Shown here piece by piece: positions 45,961 to 58,176 of a stretch of 64,000 nucleotides of DNA (position 1 is its first letter; every line of letters starts with the position of its first letter). The notes below the pieces were generated by a model. That model did not search any database. It was not told the origin of the DNA and saw only the letters and a program-made list of their open reading frames with translations. The translations under genes and the position numbers were made by a program. Origin of the DNA: Ambrosia x helenae. Lineage: Eukaryota > Streptophyta > Magnoliopsida > Asterales > Asteraceae. The stretch spans positions 107,305,186 to 107,369,185 of the forward strand of contig CM061223.1 in NCBI GenBank assembly GCA_030844895.1, in the 5' to 3' direction.

Positions 45961-48900
45961 TCTGTGTCCCGTCCGATGTGAATAAACGCGCCACAGTTTG
46001 CATAACCATGTTGAAGATCAGACAAACTGCCGAATGTATTTTAACATTTTCTCGCTTATGCGAAACATGATGCACCTATAGAAAGTTGTTGATGTCAACA
46101 GTTTCATGGCGCATCGTAATACCTCAGCTTGGTGCGATCTTTGTATATAGCAGCGTGTTCTTTGTGCCTCAGACCTAAACCTGCTACACTTCTAGCTAGT
46201 CAGGATTGGCTCATTGACTGGAATGTAAGCATCACGTGTGAAACATTCATTTTATTAGATCTAATTAGAAAGCTGCAATTTTTACACGGTATTAGTTATT
46301 TTGGTCTGAAACCTAAACCAAAATGAGCACTTTTAAAAATCCATTTTGACCCGTTACAAGATTGGTGTGAACCCATTCAGACCCAAACCTGCTACAACCC
46401 ATTACGCCAACTAACAACCCGAACTCGTTCTGAGCCATACCAAAAGGACCAATTTTTACAACAGTCCCTTTTGTTTTGACATGTATGCAGTTTGGTCGGA
46501 ACCCGCGACGACCCTTTACCCTAATCGTACGTATGAACCTGTTTTGACTCGATGCAAAAAGACCAGTTTTTACATAGTCTGTTTTGACCGGTACATAGTT
46601 TGGTTGGAACCCATTCAGACCCTGACTCGCGACGACCTATTACCCTCTGCCAACCCGAGCCACATGTGTATAACTTCCATATTAATTAATTGTGTCAAAG
46701 TCAGACCCAACGAAATTGACTATTTTCTAGTGTTTTAAATTGTATCTTGGTCGAAACTCATTTTGACTTGTACCCATTTAGGCAAAACACATTCTGACAC
46801 AAACCTTGCATGACTGGTTACCCTGCCCATCCTGCGCGTTTGACCATTTATGAACATTTATAAATGTACCAATATATTGTTGACCCTTCTGAACGAAACC
46901 TTGAAACTGACTTGATGGCTGTTTAATTCATCAATCTACAATTATAGCCGAAAAAATTATAACTAAATCCAAACAATTAGCGCCTAAAATTACAAGTAAA
47001 ACTGCACAGTTTACTTATTATTAATTAACTCCGTTATCTTCCCAGGGACTTACCATGTGCCAGACGCCCAGACCCATTGTAGTTCCACTTTGGGGGCTTC
47101 TTTGAATCATCCACCAGACCTGCTAGAGTCTAAACTGCTAAAAAACAAATAAGTATAATAAGTTGAGTTAAAAATCAATAAAAGATTCTAATAAATCACA
47201 AATTACTCTTGCTTTGCTTCTAAGATCCATCCCGATCCACGGACCATGTTTAGAAATTAACCATTTATAATTAGCAACAAACAATTAACAAATAGATGTT
47301 CAACATAACTGAACATGTCAAACATGCCATATGCTTTCATGATATTTACATTTAAGCCACTTTCAGTTTTCACAGAAATAAAAGATCCAAGATCTGACCT
47401 CAAAAGTCAAAATAAATTACCTTCATTGCATGACGTTATCAGACAAATGCAGGGTGAACTTTTTCTTTAAGATAATCAACCTTTTGAGCAAAATACCACT
47501 CAGGAGCACGCGACATTATACATTACGTGTCACATGATCTATTTCATAAGTTTAAGGTTGAAACAACATGAAAGGTTTCATTAAATAAAAAAAAAAGGAA
47601 TATAAAATTGGTCAATTTTTATTTTTCTAGGCTAGAGGCAAACAAAGAATATGATCATCTGAGGCATCGACAGCAAGATTGGAACTGAATTATAGGATCA
47701 GTCAAGTTCCATCAATAAAAAACATAAGATGACAATTTCAACCCACTTACTTATCAATGGGTCTATTGGGTTGTAATGTTGTTTACCATAAGTCAACTTT
47801 CAACTCATTTGACTTGTTCTCCTTTTAGCTAAGTTGCATAGCTTGACAAAGTCTATTTAACAACCTCCTAAATTGTTTTTTTTTTTCAGAATTAGAATAT
47901 CAGTGTAACAACAGTTTGTAATCACAACTAATGCAAGAAAACATGTTTGCAGGTTAACCCAGTCTACCCATTCTAATTTGTTTCAACCCGATCTGTTTCC
48001 TGCCAATGTATAATAACATCATCCTTCATGAGAGCTAATCCATATAAAATCTAGTACAAAACATATAATTCATTAAAAGAGGCACAAATAATAATGTCTC
48101 CTACTTAAATTCAAAATACTTATAAAAAAATAACCTCTTCGAAAATAGCTGCACAATGATCATTGATAATCCTCGGAACCGAGATAGCCTTAATAGCTAA
48201 TACCTGATGTTAAACCACAAACAAAACTTAAAATCAAAACCTAATATAAAGATGATTGAAAGTGATATATGCAAGAAACAGAGACTTCCAAATTTGAATC
48301 AAGCAGTTCAAAAGCAAATGCACAAATGTCGTTGATATACCGATTAATCATAAATTCGAACAATATGATTATTATCCTCAGGAACAAACTTTTTGTTTGA
48401 CTGACAATCACAAGAAAATAAGGCGACATAAATAAATGATTATTGTCGATCCATTTTAAACTTAAAGCCCTAGCCAAAATATTTATTTACCGTTGTCAAT
48501 ATGGAAACTTCAACCAACGCCTGTTGATAGTAAGCGAATTGATTTTTAATAACTTTAACAACAACAAAATGATCAAGTTCTGCAACCTATCATTTAGCAA
48601 CTTGCCTAAACGCCCGCTGCCCAAGCATATCTTTTAAATTATATCCAAAATAATCCAGAAAATAGGGGAAAATTGTTAGATATATATTTAAACAAAAAAG
48701 TGAAACAGAGTAAAAGTACCAACCTTCTGTGTGTTTCCGAATTAACCAGGGGGCAATACAAACCTTAGAATGGCGGATTGAGAACCCTAGATTTCAAAAA
48801 CCAAGATTAAATGCAAGCTTGAGTAACTTAAAAAAAAGGATTATAATTTTGTTTTAGATTATTATTTTTTAATATGTGAATTGAGAGATAGAATACCAGT

Positions 48901-49242
48901 ACAACACAAAACTCTTTTCTTCGGCATTCTCTTATTGATAGTTTGAGTTGTGAAATTGGATTTGCAGAGATAAGATAAGAGAGATAGAATGGGATGTGGA
49001 TAGTTTGAATTTGAAGAGTTGTTGTCGATCTTGCTCTAACTCGTCTGATATCTTGCTCCTCTCCCACATATTCATGCTGTATAATAGGATTGTATAACCA
49101 CCTCTTGTTTCACCCTAACCAAAAGACATATTTGCCCTTAAAAAATCTTTATTATGTGCATTTAGTGTTGTAACTTAAGCAATTATATTTGTATTGTTTA
49201 AAATTTAAGAAGTCCCTGCCTCATGCATTATAATATAGTATA
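45961..49242. other. intergenic, repeat relics
   Basis: No intact gene apart from the glutamine synthetase relic at 47031-47130. GACCCGTTT/CCCATTT-type degenerate repeats fill about 46330-46870. An exon-like stretch on the minus strand at 48135-48205 translates to VLAIKAISVPRIINDHC after an AG site. A CTAGGGTTCTCAATCCGCC leader-like sequence is at about 48772-48792. These could be exons of a decayed or noncoding transcript, but no family was recognised. Confidence 0.35.
47031..47130 (-). pseudogene. glutamine synthetase exon relic
   Basis: The minus-strand translation contains GLVDDSKKPPKWNYNGSGR. This matches the plant glutamine synthetase beta-grasp block around GPVxDPxxLPKWNYDGSS, preceded by a recognisable TLxG. 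Beyond the Gly the similarity continues at the DNA level (CCTGGGAAGATAACGGAGTT against the usual GGTGAAGA-AGTGAAGTT region), but with an indel and stops. No other exon was found, so this is an isolated, decayed piece. Confidence 0.6.
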
Positions 49243-49786
49243 GATTATACCCCGGAATGTTCCGGGCAGTGGTGAAGCTTGACCCGAAATTTCGGGGTGT
49301 CAGAAGTCACCGGTGGGTTGGAAATCACTAGTTTTCGGGGGGTCGAAAACCAATTTCGAGGGGTCGAAATCGTATATACCAAAAAATTTCTATATGAATA
49401 CTATATAATAAAAACTTCTGCGTGAAAATTTGGGGGGGGGGGGGTCGGCCGCCCCTCCCCGCCCCTTAAAAGCTATGCCACTGGTTCCGGGGTTGAAAAA
49501 ATCTAATATGACATATCAATTTTGCATATGGAATAGAATGATGCGCTTTACAGTTACATGCAGGAAAACTTCGGGTAGCACCTAACCTAAAACAATTAAC
49601 AAGAGTTATACATTGTTTAAGGTTAGGCGTTAACATTGGAGATACATTGTTAATTGTTTTAGGTTAGGTGCTACCCGAAGTTTTTTTGCATGTAACTGTA
49701 AAGCGCATCATTCTATTTCATATGTAAAATTGATATGTCATATTTGATTTCTCAACCCCGGACATTCCCGGGCTATAATCTAGTTT
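49243..49786. mobile_element. foldback element with ~200-bp arms
   Basis: Starting TATAGATTATACCCCGGAAT and ending CCCGGGCTATAATCTAG, the two sides are inverted copies over about 200 bases (for example GCACCTAACCTAAAACAATT on the left against its complement on the right). The left arm is interrupted by the hAT MITE at 49267-49483. Superfamily unknown. Confidence 0.7.
49267..49483. mobile_element. hAT MITE (CAGTGG type)
   Basis: The ends CAGTGGTGAAGCTT and AAAAGCTATGCCACTG are flanked by the perfect duplication GTTCCGGG (49259-49266, 49484-49491). Same family as relics in SMT1 intron 1. Confidence 0.85.
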
Positions 49787-50370
49787 GCTAATACATATAT
49801 CCCCCTATTTTCAATTATAATTACATTTATACCCAACCCAAAATGTAAATTACATATATCCCCTACAAAACTTCATAAATTACATATATACCCATTCTAT
49901 TTAAAATGCATAGGAAAATAACTATTTTACCCTAATTATTTTACTAAACTATATTCACGACAAGTCATACAACACATTCTTTGCATCATACAACTTATAT
50001 CCCATACGATCTTTCCAACTTAATAAGTTATGAACACCAAGAACATGTAACATGCAAAATGTTTTTATGCATCATACAACTTGATTTCACCGAAACGAGT
50101 GTTTTAACACTCTTACATAATCATTACTAAGCCCTCATATCATTACATTCATCATAACATGTAATGATATGAGGTGATTAATAATAGAATGGGTATATTT
50201 AATATTTTTAGTTTTTTGGAAGGGAAATATGTAAATAAAACTTTTGACTTGGGTATACATGTAATTTATGAAGTTTGGGAAGGGAAAATATGTAAATAAA
50301 ATTTTAACTTAGGTATATATGTAATTTATAAAGTTTGAAGGGGATATATGTAATTACCCTGCTATATTTG
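49787..50370. repeat. inverted-repeat MITE candidate
   Basis: The left side repeats TACATATATCCCC-type units and the right side their complements (GGGGATATATGTAATT), with AAACTTCATAAATTACAT and its complement near the middle. It is probably a MITE, but the ends and duplication are not resolved. Confidence 0.45.
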
Positions 50371-50547
50371 CCTAAAAAATCAATCTTTTGTCGAAAAAAT
50401 TAACTTGTTCAATCAATTTACTTGGTAGTGGCACACCTCTATATCCACTTTATTGATTTTCTCTAATATTAAATAACATAGATTCTTCGTGCAGCAAAAT
50501 TATTAAGGGGCCTAGTAGCAATGTTTGGTTTGACTTGTTACTTGTTA

Positions 50548-52453
50548 GAGTATATGTAGTGGGGCTCGTTGTGAGGCGCTATAACCCCTATAGCGCCGGG
50601 GAACACCGCCCCCCCAGGCGCTATAGGGCGTTTTGGGTTTGGATTGTTCCCCACATAGCGAGCGTTATGCATGCATTGGTATGTGTAATGGCAGGTTTGA
50701 ATGCTTGACCGGTGGTTGGGGTGTGGTTCGAAGCATTTATTAAAAAAAAAAAAAAAAAAAAAATTTTGTATATAAATATACATACAACACAAGACTCACA
50801 CACATACAACACAATCTGCACAAACACTACACACACACACTTTGAAATTTTATTGTGAGGGAAGAGATGAATCCTTTCGGTCAAGGTTTCGGGTTTGGTT
50901 CTCAAACCAGTGGCGAAAACACCCGACCTATAGCTCCGGGTTCGGGTTCAAACCCGCAAAGTTTCACGCACCTCTTAAACCAACCGTATGGTTGGGACCC
51001 GAACATGTATAATGTTAACATGGGAGGGAGTTTTGGGATGCCCATAGGAGGTGGGTTTGGCCAAACACAAGTGTACGGGTCATCCCAAATGTTCGGCTCT
51101 TCAAATGCTTGGCAAGAGTCGGTTCCGGAGACACAAGGCCCGGTTGAAGAGGAAGAGCCCGGGCGAGGCAAGGCACCCGCGCGACGGAGTCACGCAAGAA
51201 AAGAGACGGGCGGTCGTGCCAAGAAAAAGGTTATACCATGGACCGACCACGAGTTGTACTCGTTAACCCGAGCGTGGGTTGACGTGTCGGAGGATCCTGA
51301 AGTCGGTAAGATATTATATATTTTTTTGGTAATGTTAAATTTTTTTGGTAAGATATATAATTTTTGGTAATGTTATATTTTTTGGTATGTTTTTTTCAGC
51401 CAACTATCAATCTAAAGGCGATTTTTGGAAAAGAGTACGGAAATATTTTTTGATCTCTCGGGTAAAGGAGAAGGCTACCGGGAGAATGATTCGATATCGG
51501 GCAAGTGGACCGATATCAACCAAAAATGCACTAATTTTCAGGGCATTTATCAGCGCACCAAGTTCGGGTGGAAAAGTGGGCAAAGTGACGAGGATGTCTT
51601 TGTGGCGGCTTTGGAAGAATACAATCAGACGTACGGGAATTTCCCGTACGTGAAATGTTGGCGCGTGCTGAAAGACTGCACCAAATGGCACCCCGTGCGC
51701 CCAACTGTTGGATCTTCTTCATCTAGGGCCAAAAATATGAGGCCTTCAAAAAAGTCGAGGACCTCTGACTCGGTTGATCCCGAAACGCCTACGTCTGACG
51801 CGCGTTATGTCGACCTCAACTCACCAGAAGAAAATCCCTTTTTTGCAGGGGAGGAGGGGGCGGAGGAGCTACCTCGTCCCCCCGGTCGACGGGCTGCTCG
51901 AGCCGCAAGGACGGAGTCTTCGTCGGGGGTTGATAAGTTAGTCCCGGCATTTGCTGAAATGAACCAGCGGCTCCAAGACTTGCGCGATATCGGGGCTCAG
52001 CGTATCCAAGAAAACCGAGAGGTCGTTGACATCATGAAGGAACGACAGTTTGAACGCGACTTTGCTTTTTACACGTCAAACTTTGACCACCTAGAGGGGA
52101 AAGCGCTGGAAATGGCTATGAGCCGAAAGGCAAAAATCGAAAAAAAATATGGTTTCTAGTATTTTTATCTTTTATTTATGGTTTGTAATTTTTTTTTTAG
52201 TATTTGTATTTTTTTTTTTGTTTTAGTATTTGTAATATTTTTATTTTTAATGAAATATTATTAAGTATTAAATATTCTTATTTAAATAAAAAACAATAAT
52301 TAACCAATCATTACCAATCATTTATAACCCCAACATAACCCTCCTTCCCACTACACCCTCTTTTTCCATAACCCCAACATAACAACTTTTCTATTACTTT
52401 TTAATATTTTAATCCTATAACCCCAACATAACTATCCACCACTACACATACCC
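50548..52453 (+). mobile_element. PIF/Harbinger element carrying ORF1 only
   Basis: The ends GAGTATATGTAGTGGGG and CCACTACACATACCC are flanked by TTA (50545-50547, 52454-52456). The 1906-bp element codes for the Myb/SANT-like ORF1 protein and has no DDE transposase. GGCGCTATAACCCC and TAACCCCAACATAA subterminal repeats lie at both ends. It ends 127 bases upstream of the carboxylesterase TATA box. Confidence 0.85.
50867..52159 (+). pseudogene. Harbinger ORF1, SANT/trihelix-like, frameshifted
   Basis: Exon 1 (50867-51305) and exon 2 (51400-52159) join through a GTAAGA...TTTTTTCAG intron. Exon 1 has a Gly/Asn/Phe-rich N-terminus, a basic segment (KAPARRSHARKETGGRAKKK) and the start of a SANT-like domain (PWTDHELYSLTRAWVDVSEDP). 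Exon 2 continues it (DFWKRVRKYF) but then shifts frame by one base in a T-run near 51446-51453. In the new frame the domain goes on (GKWTDINQKCTNFQGIYQ) to a C-terminal NAM-associated-like, charged helical tail ending KKYGF. In the family, ORF1 binds element ends and partners with the transposase. Similar proteins are often mislabelled glutathione S-transferase T3-like. Confidence 0.75.
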
Positions 52454-52579
52454 TTAGTAGTCCTTTCACATAAAGACTATTGTCCACCTTTTCAAACATG
52501 TTTTTTTTTTGTTTATTATTATCTTTTTTTTTTTTTTTAATTTCCACATTTTTACTTAGCCTCAACAACCATTCATCAG

Positions 52580-52588
52580 TTATATATA
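52580..52588 (+). promoter_or_regulatory. TATA box of carboxylesterase gene
   Basis: TTATATATA lies about 60 bases upstream of the ATG at 52642 with a CA-rich leader. The Harbinger element ends 127 bases further upstream. Confidence 0.65.
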
Positions 52589-52641
52589 CGCACACTCCTA
52601 TTGTTTCGATCATCTTTCAACAAACACAAAGCCAACAAACA

Positions 52642-53636
52642 ATGGTTGCCCAGAGAAAAGTTATCGATCTTGTATCCGGCTGGCTAACCGTGTACGACGA
52701 CGGTTTCGTTGATCGGACATGGACCGGGCCCCCACAATTCAAGTTCATGTCCGACCCCGTCCCACCACACCATCATCTCATTGACGGTGTTGCCACTCAT
52801 GACCTATTGGTCAACGCCGTAAAACCTGATTTCCGTGTTCGGGTTTATCTACCTGAGCTACTGGAGTCAAAAAAGCTGCCCATAATCCTCCACTTTCACG
52901 GTGGAGGATTTTGCATTAGCCAACCAGACTGGCTAATGTATTATAATTTCTACACACGTCTTGCCCGAGAATCCGGAGCCATAGTCGTTAGCTCGTACCT
53001 CCGTCTCGCACCAGAGCACCGTCTCCCCGCCGCCATCGACGACGCGTATTCAACTCTACTCTGGCTTCGAGATTTGGCTAACAAAAAAACACACGAGCCC
53101 TTGTTGTCCACTAGAGGCGACTTTAACCGTGTTTTCCTCATTGGAGACAGCTCAGGTGGGAACATAGTCCACCAAGTTGCGAAAACCTTCTCCCACGAAA
53201 ACCTCCGCCCACTAAAACTCGCGGGAGCAATCCCCATCCACCCGGGGTTTGTTCGGTCCGTGAGAAGCAAGTCCGAGTTGGAAAAACCGCAATCTCCAAT
53301 GCTAACTCTAGACATGTTGGATAAGTTTTTGAGCATGGGGTTGCCCGAAGGCAGCACGAAAGACCACCCGATAACTTGTCCGATGGACGAGGCGGTCGAG
53401 GGTTGGACCTGCCACCCTATTTGCTATGTATAGCGGAGGAGGACCTATTGGTTACGACCGAAATGGAGTTCTACGATCGAATGAAGAAGGATGGGAAGAA
53501 GATTGAGTTGCTAGTGAGTAATGGTGTTGGGCATAGCTTTTATCTCAACAAATTAGCCGTTGATTTTGATCCAACTACTTCCGAGCAAACTCACAAACTG
53601 ATTCAAGGGATCTCCAACTTTGTTGGAAAGTACTAA
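52642..53636 (+). pseudogene. class-I carboxylesterase (HSR203J-like), one frameshift
   Basis: A single-exon alpha/beta-hydrolase starting MVAQRKVIDLVSGWL. Residues 86-90 (HGGGF) form the oxyanion hole, 168-172 (GDSSG) carry the nucleophile Ser170, and the C-terminal part has the acid residue in CIAEEDLL and the His in GVGHSFYL. Length, about 330 residues, and end (FVGKY) match plant CXE proteins; the nearest known relative I recognise is tobacco HSR203J. These cytosolic enzymes hydrolyse acyl esters and several are induced in defence. At about 53398-53406 a single base appears missing, so the first frame ends at CHPICYV while the rest (GLDLPPYLLCIAEED onward) continues in another frame. Everything else is conserved, so a very recent mutation or a sequencing error are both possible. 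Confidence 0.85.
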
Positions 53637-53727
53637 AATAAATTTTTTTTTTGCATCATTTTAATTGTTGTAATAATCATTTGAGACTATATACCTTTTC
53701 ATGGACATGGATTTGGTTAATGTATTA

Positions 53728-54038
53728 GAACCAATATTGTTATAACTGGATCGGTTGTCGAATCGGTCCAATCGGTCGGACAGGATGTAAGAACCGGATG
53801 GTGTCGTAAAAGTAAAAGGTAAAATTTAAAAAAAAAAAAAAAAAAAATCAAGTTCAACCTCTTTAGAACCCGGTTCAACCGGTCCAATTCCCAGTCCAAC
53901 CACCAGTTCACCCGTCCAACCACTCTGTTCAATGCACCCCGGTCCAATAGCCCGACCCGGACTGATTTGACCCCCGGTTCCCGATCCAACCGATCCGACC
54001 GGCCGATCGGTCCGGGTTTCAAAACAATAAGATAGTAT
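53728..54038. repeat. MITE-like repeat rich in CCGGTCCAA
   Basis: TATTGTTATAACTGG at the left and CGGGTTTCAAAACAATA at the right are roughly inverted. The interior is CGGTCCAATCGG and GGTTCAACCGG repeats with a 21-base A-run. Duplication not clear. Confidence 0.45.
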
Positions 54039-54079
54039 AGATTATAATTGGTAATGTCTTGGCTAGCAAGTTTGGCTTA

Positions 54080-54294
54080 GGGGCTGTTTGGTTGATTAAG
54101 TGCTGAATCATTAAGATGGTCTGAATGGTTAAGAGGCTCTAAATGGTTAAGAGCTGAATCATTCAACATCCCTTATTAGCTTAGTGGTTCAGCACTTAAC
54201 CATTCCATTCAGATGCTGAAACAAACAGTCTGAATGCCGAATGATTCAGACCTGAATGGTTAAGAGGCTGATTAAGAGGCTACCAAACAACCCA
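54080..54294. mobile_element. Harbinger-like MITE
   Basis: GGGGCTGTTTGG and CCAAACAACCCA termini are flanked by TTA (54077-54079, 54295-54297). The interior repeats GAATGGTTAAGAGGCT. 215 bp, noncoding. Confidence 0.65.
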
Positions 54295-54649
54295 TTAGTT
54301 TATATAAACCAAGTTGGGTTAGACATTATGAATAAGAGAGTTTAGAGAAACCGAGTTATGGTTTAAGAGTCTGTAATCAGTTTTTGAGTTATATTTTTTG
54401 ATTAATATATTGGAGAGTTATTCCATTCGTATTCCTTTTACGGTACACACATTTTATCACTTCATATTAGATTTGTCTATCCCGATAAGCACCCGGGAAT
54501 AATCTAGTATATTAATATAATGATCTAACACAAGCATTCAACAATAAGGATATTTAATAAGTTTTTATTTAACCTATTAGTTTCTTTAATGATTTTCGTT
54601 TGCTACTTTCTTTTTAACATAACTAATTTGTCTAAATTTGAATTACTTC

Positions 54650-57212
54650 ACATTTTGATTAAACCTTACATAGAGTTGAGCAGAGTATGTCGAGACATGC
54701 ACTTTCATATGGTTTGTTTGCGCATGACATAACGCTTGAACTAACCCATTCAATGTTGTTAGTGCATGATGTCCCTAGGCTAGTATATATGTTGTTTGGA
54801 CGAGTTTCGGGGTGTTTGGAGACGTTTATAAGCGTTTTGGGGTGTTTGGGACACTACAGGCGAATAGAGAAAGTCAATAGGCGATTATAACTCTACTCGC
54901 ATGTTCCTACATGCGAGTAGGCCTCCAATCGCATGTATGTATAGGCGAGTATGGCCCAATCGCCTATACTGCATAGTGGATAGCTCCTAATCGCCTATAC
55001 TGACCTGTACGAGTACGGGAGGTATAAATAGGCCCAATCATTGCCCTAATTGTCACACCCCAACCGATGGCGGAATACATCGAGGCGCGACTTGTGGTAG
55101 ATTGTTCAAAGACTTCATGACACTAGAATTCGTGACAATATGATTTAAAGATAAAATTTCATTCATAGCATAATTATCGTCTAAAAAGATAACAGAATAC
55201 AAATTGTTTTCATGAAAAGAGAAATACGACATCAAAATATAGAACTTAAACTAGTGTGAGTTTCTAGTCCAATCCTAAGTAGATTTCTTGAATATCTTGC
55301 ATCAAACATTTCCTGCAACATGTATAAAATATCCGTCAACACATAAAGCATTGGTGAGCATACTAGTTTTAGTTTACATACATAATATTTAGAATGATTT
55401 ACTCGAATCTCATACTATAGCATTGCACATACATACCATACAAAGAACATAACTCAAACCCGCGAGTACCACAGCGTATACCTAACATATTCATGTTAGG
55501 CCGTTTAAATCTTAACAATGACCCATAAAGGGGGCGGTGTGCTAGTCCTATAGCGCTATACATGTTAAGTGGGCTAATAATAGTTAATGAATTATGTTTA
55601 AGTATCAAGAATCATAAGCATGGCAAATAGCATATAAGTATGTTTAATAGATTAAGCATGATAGTTTAAGAGTATGAAATCGTTTAAGTTTTGATAGTGA
55701 TACATGTTGAGCCCCAAAGAATAAAGAATAAAAGGGGGACAAGTATGAACTCACCTTTGGGTGCGTTTTAGCAAGGTTCCAAAAGAATGAGTCTTGGGGG
55801 ATTAGTTTCCTTAGCCTTGGTTAACTAGAATTAGAAAAATAAAGAGTCTTAGGTTTGAGTTTAGATTATAGATTCAAGAGAGTCAAGCAAGCCTTTTAGG
55901 CAAACCAAAACACAAACCACCATGAAGGTGATTCGGATGGTCATAAGAGTCAAGCAAGCCTTTTAGGCGAACCAAAACACAAACCACCATAGAGGTGATT
56001 CGGATGGTTATGAGAGTCAAGCATTGGTAAGGTAAGGATGTATCCACAAACCTTTCCGAGTTATTAAATTAGTAGAGTTTATATAATTTAGTATTTATAT
56101 AATATAACTTAGGAAGTAGGGTATGGTGACTTAGTTTGGATGAGCCTTGGCCTTCCTTTTGTCAACCATGAACCATAACACAAGTCCCTCCATCATTGAG
56201 TTGTTGGTGAACTTGGTTGGTATTATTAACAACCTAGTGCATAAAAGATAATAGAAGATGACCACATTTGAAGCCTCAAATTGGTGCCCTACTCATGTTT
56301 ATTTGCCATGGCAAATAGGAGAGAGGTCCTAGAGGTTTCCTCAAAGGGTTTGAAGAAGAGGAGAGTGAAGAAAGTAGAAGAGAGGTTGAAGGTGAAGTGA
56401 GAAACTCACTTATTCTTGAGAGAATTCTTGAGAGATTTGGAGATTTAGAGAGGATTTAGAAATGAGCAAGTGTTAGATTGGGTAGGAGTGATGTATTTAT
56501 AGTTGGGGTGAAGGGGTTGGGTATTTAATGAATTAATTAGGGTGGTTAGGAGTTAATTAGTGGTAAATATATCTTTAAAAGGAAAAATAATAATAATTAA
56601 AAATAAAAAAATACGAACGGCAATATTGCCTAATCTATGTTGTTGTTTTAAATGTGACAAAAGTCACTAACCACATTTTACACTTTTTTTTTTCGAAAGT
56701 ATTATAAGAAAAAAAAAGAAGAAAAATATGTTTTATTTAAAAAAATATATATATTAAGATCTTAACTAAATGAGTTTCTTGTTATAACGTCTAAATTGAA
56801 TAGGGTAAATTATAATGACGACTCGTCGTGAATTAGTAGGAGTAACATAAAAGAAGGCGAGTAAAGGCGAACTTGGAATTTGTTAAATATAAAATTTAAA
56901 ATACAAGAAAAGTAAAAATCACGCGATGTTACACTAATCGTTAGTTCTTTCCACACACACTCTCCAAACACCCTCCCCAGGTCTGAGATTGCTTGGTTTG
57001 ATCATTGTAACACTCGTGCTCTGTTTTAATGATATAAAAGTTAATCTTTTGACCCGTTTGTGTGTTTTAATTGTTCGTTTATCTTAGTTTCAAGTTTGTT
57101 TCTGTTATTAAAGCATATTCAAGGGATTCTGCACCTTGAATATAACCCTCGTGATTCTCGGGTGACACGTTCGTCGATCCTACAAATGTTTGCAACTTGC
57201 CACAACGCATCG
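54650..57212 (+). repeat. diverged LTR fragment of chromovirus family, split by solo LTR
   Basis: At about 54850-55010 this region carries the same GCGATTAG/GCGAGTAG/CTAATCGCC motif cluster as the 2.6-kb chromovirus LTRs, followed by a TATA box (GTATAAATAGG, 55022-55032). It is in plus orientation. After the solo LTR insertion the sequence continues (57-kb side) as a CT-rich leader. LTR edges and a partner LTR were not found. Confidence 0.55.
55051..56933. mobile_element. solo LTR
   Basis: TGTCACACCCC to GATGTTACA, 1883 bp, flanked by the perfect duplication CTAAT (55046-55050, 56934-56938). There is no internal domain, so it arose by recombination between two LTRs. Near 55875-56015 a 75-base segment (GAGTCAAGCAAGCCTTTTAG start) is tandemly doubled. 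Confidence 0.8.
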
Positions 57213-57220
57213 CCCGTGAG

Positions 57221-58168
57221 TAGGGTTGTAAACGAACCAAACGAACAAGAACAAGGCTTTGTTCGTGTTTGTTTGTTAAGGTTTCTTGGACAAACGAACC
57301 GTTCACGAACACACTAACGAACATAATTCTATGTTTGTGTTTGTTTGTTAAGAAATTCAGTTGTTTGCGAACTGTTCATGAACACGGGTCTTGAACACAA
57401 ACAAACAAAAACAAACATTTAATATGCAACTAACTAAAAAAATGTTAATATTAACCGTGAGACAATGTACATCCACTAAACGATAAGTCAAATTGTACTA
57501 ACTTAGACATAATTATCTAAAATTACTTAGGCATGAATACATGATATTCCTAATTCAAAAGTTCATGATTATCCTAAAAATTGTCTAGATTCGTCAATAT
57601 CCAACTTTCCTAAACTCTACACATTCTTCGATTTCTTGTGACCATATAAAACAAATATTAATTAGACAAGGATATATAAACTTGCATTATAACTATGCAG
57701 ACAAAAGTAGTAGCATCTTCAATTATCTACTAAGGAATCGTAACAAAAGGTTGAGATTTTTCATTAGTATAGCAAGACTAACAGTTAAAAAGATTGATGT
57801 TTTTTTTAATGCGAGAATGATCAAAACATTACTTAAAAATTTTATGTATAAGGGGGGAAAAGTTTAGGAGGGAAATAAAAGTTAGGAAAGAAACTGAAAC
57901 ACTATAAACTTTTAAGTTTTAACTAGTGATCGAACATAAACAAACATACACGAATGGATATAAACAAACGAACTTAAACAAACACATTGCCGAACGTTCA
58001 CGAACGCTATCGAACGAACGAGACATTTGTTAGTGTTTGTTTGTTTAGTTAATCGAACAGAATTTTTTGTTCGTGTTCGTTCATTTATCAAACAAACGGA
58101 CACAAACGAACTTCCCGTCGAACGGTTTACGAACTGTTCATCAAACGTTTGGTTTGTTTACAGCCTTA
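57221..58168. mobile_element. hAT-like element rich in GAACAAAC/GTTTGTTC
   Basis: The ends TAGGGTTGTAAACGAACC and GGTTTGTTTACAGCCTTA are inverted and flanked by the perfect 8-bp duplication CCCGTGAG (57213-57220, 58169-58176). The interior subterminal repeats are AACGAACA-type. 948 bp, no transposase. Confidence 0.85.
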
Positions 58169-58176
58169 CCCGTGAG

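Noticed and set aside
50538..50905. Open frames over the ORF1 element leader
   Set aside because: They run through a poly-A tract and terminal repeat, with no motif; they are shadows of the real ORF1 leader.
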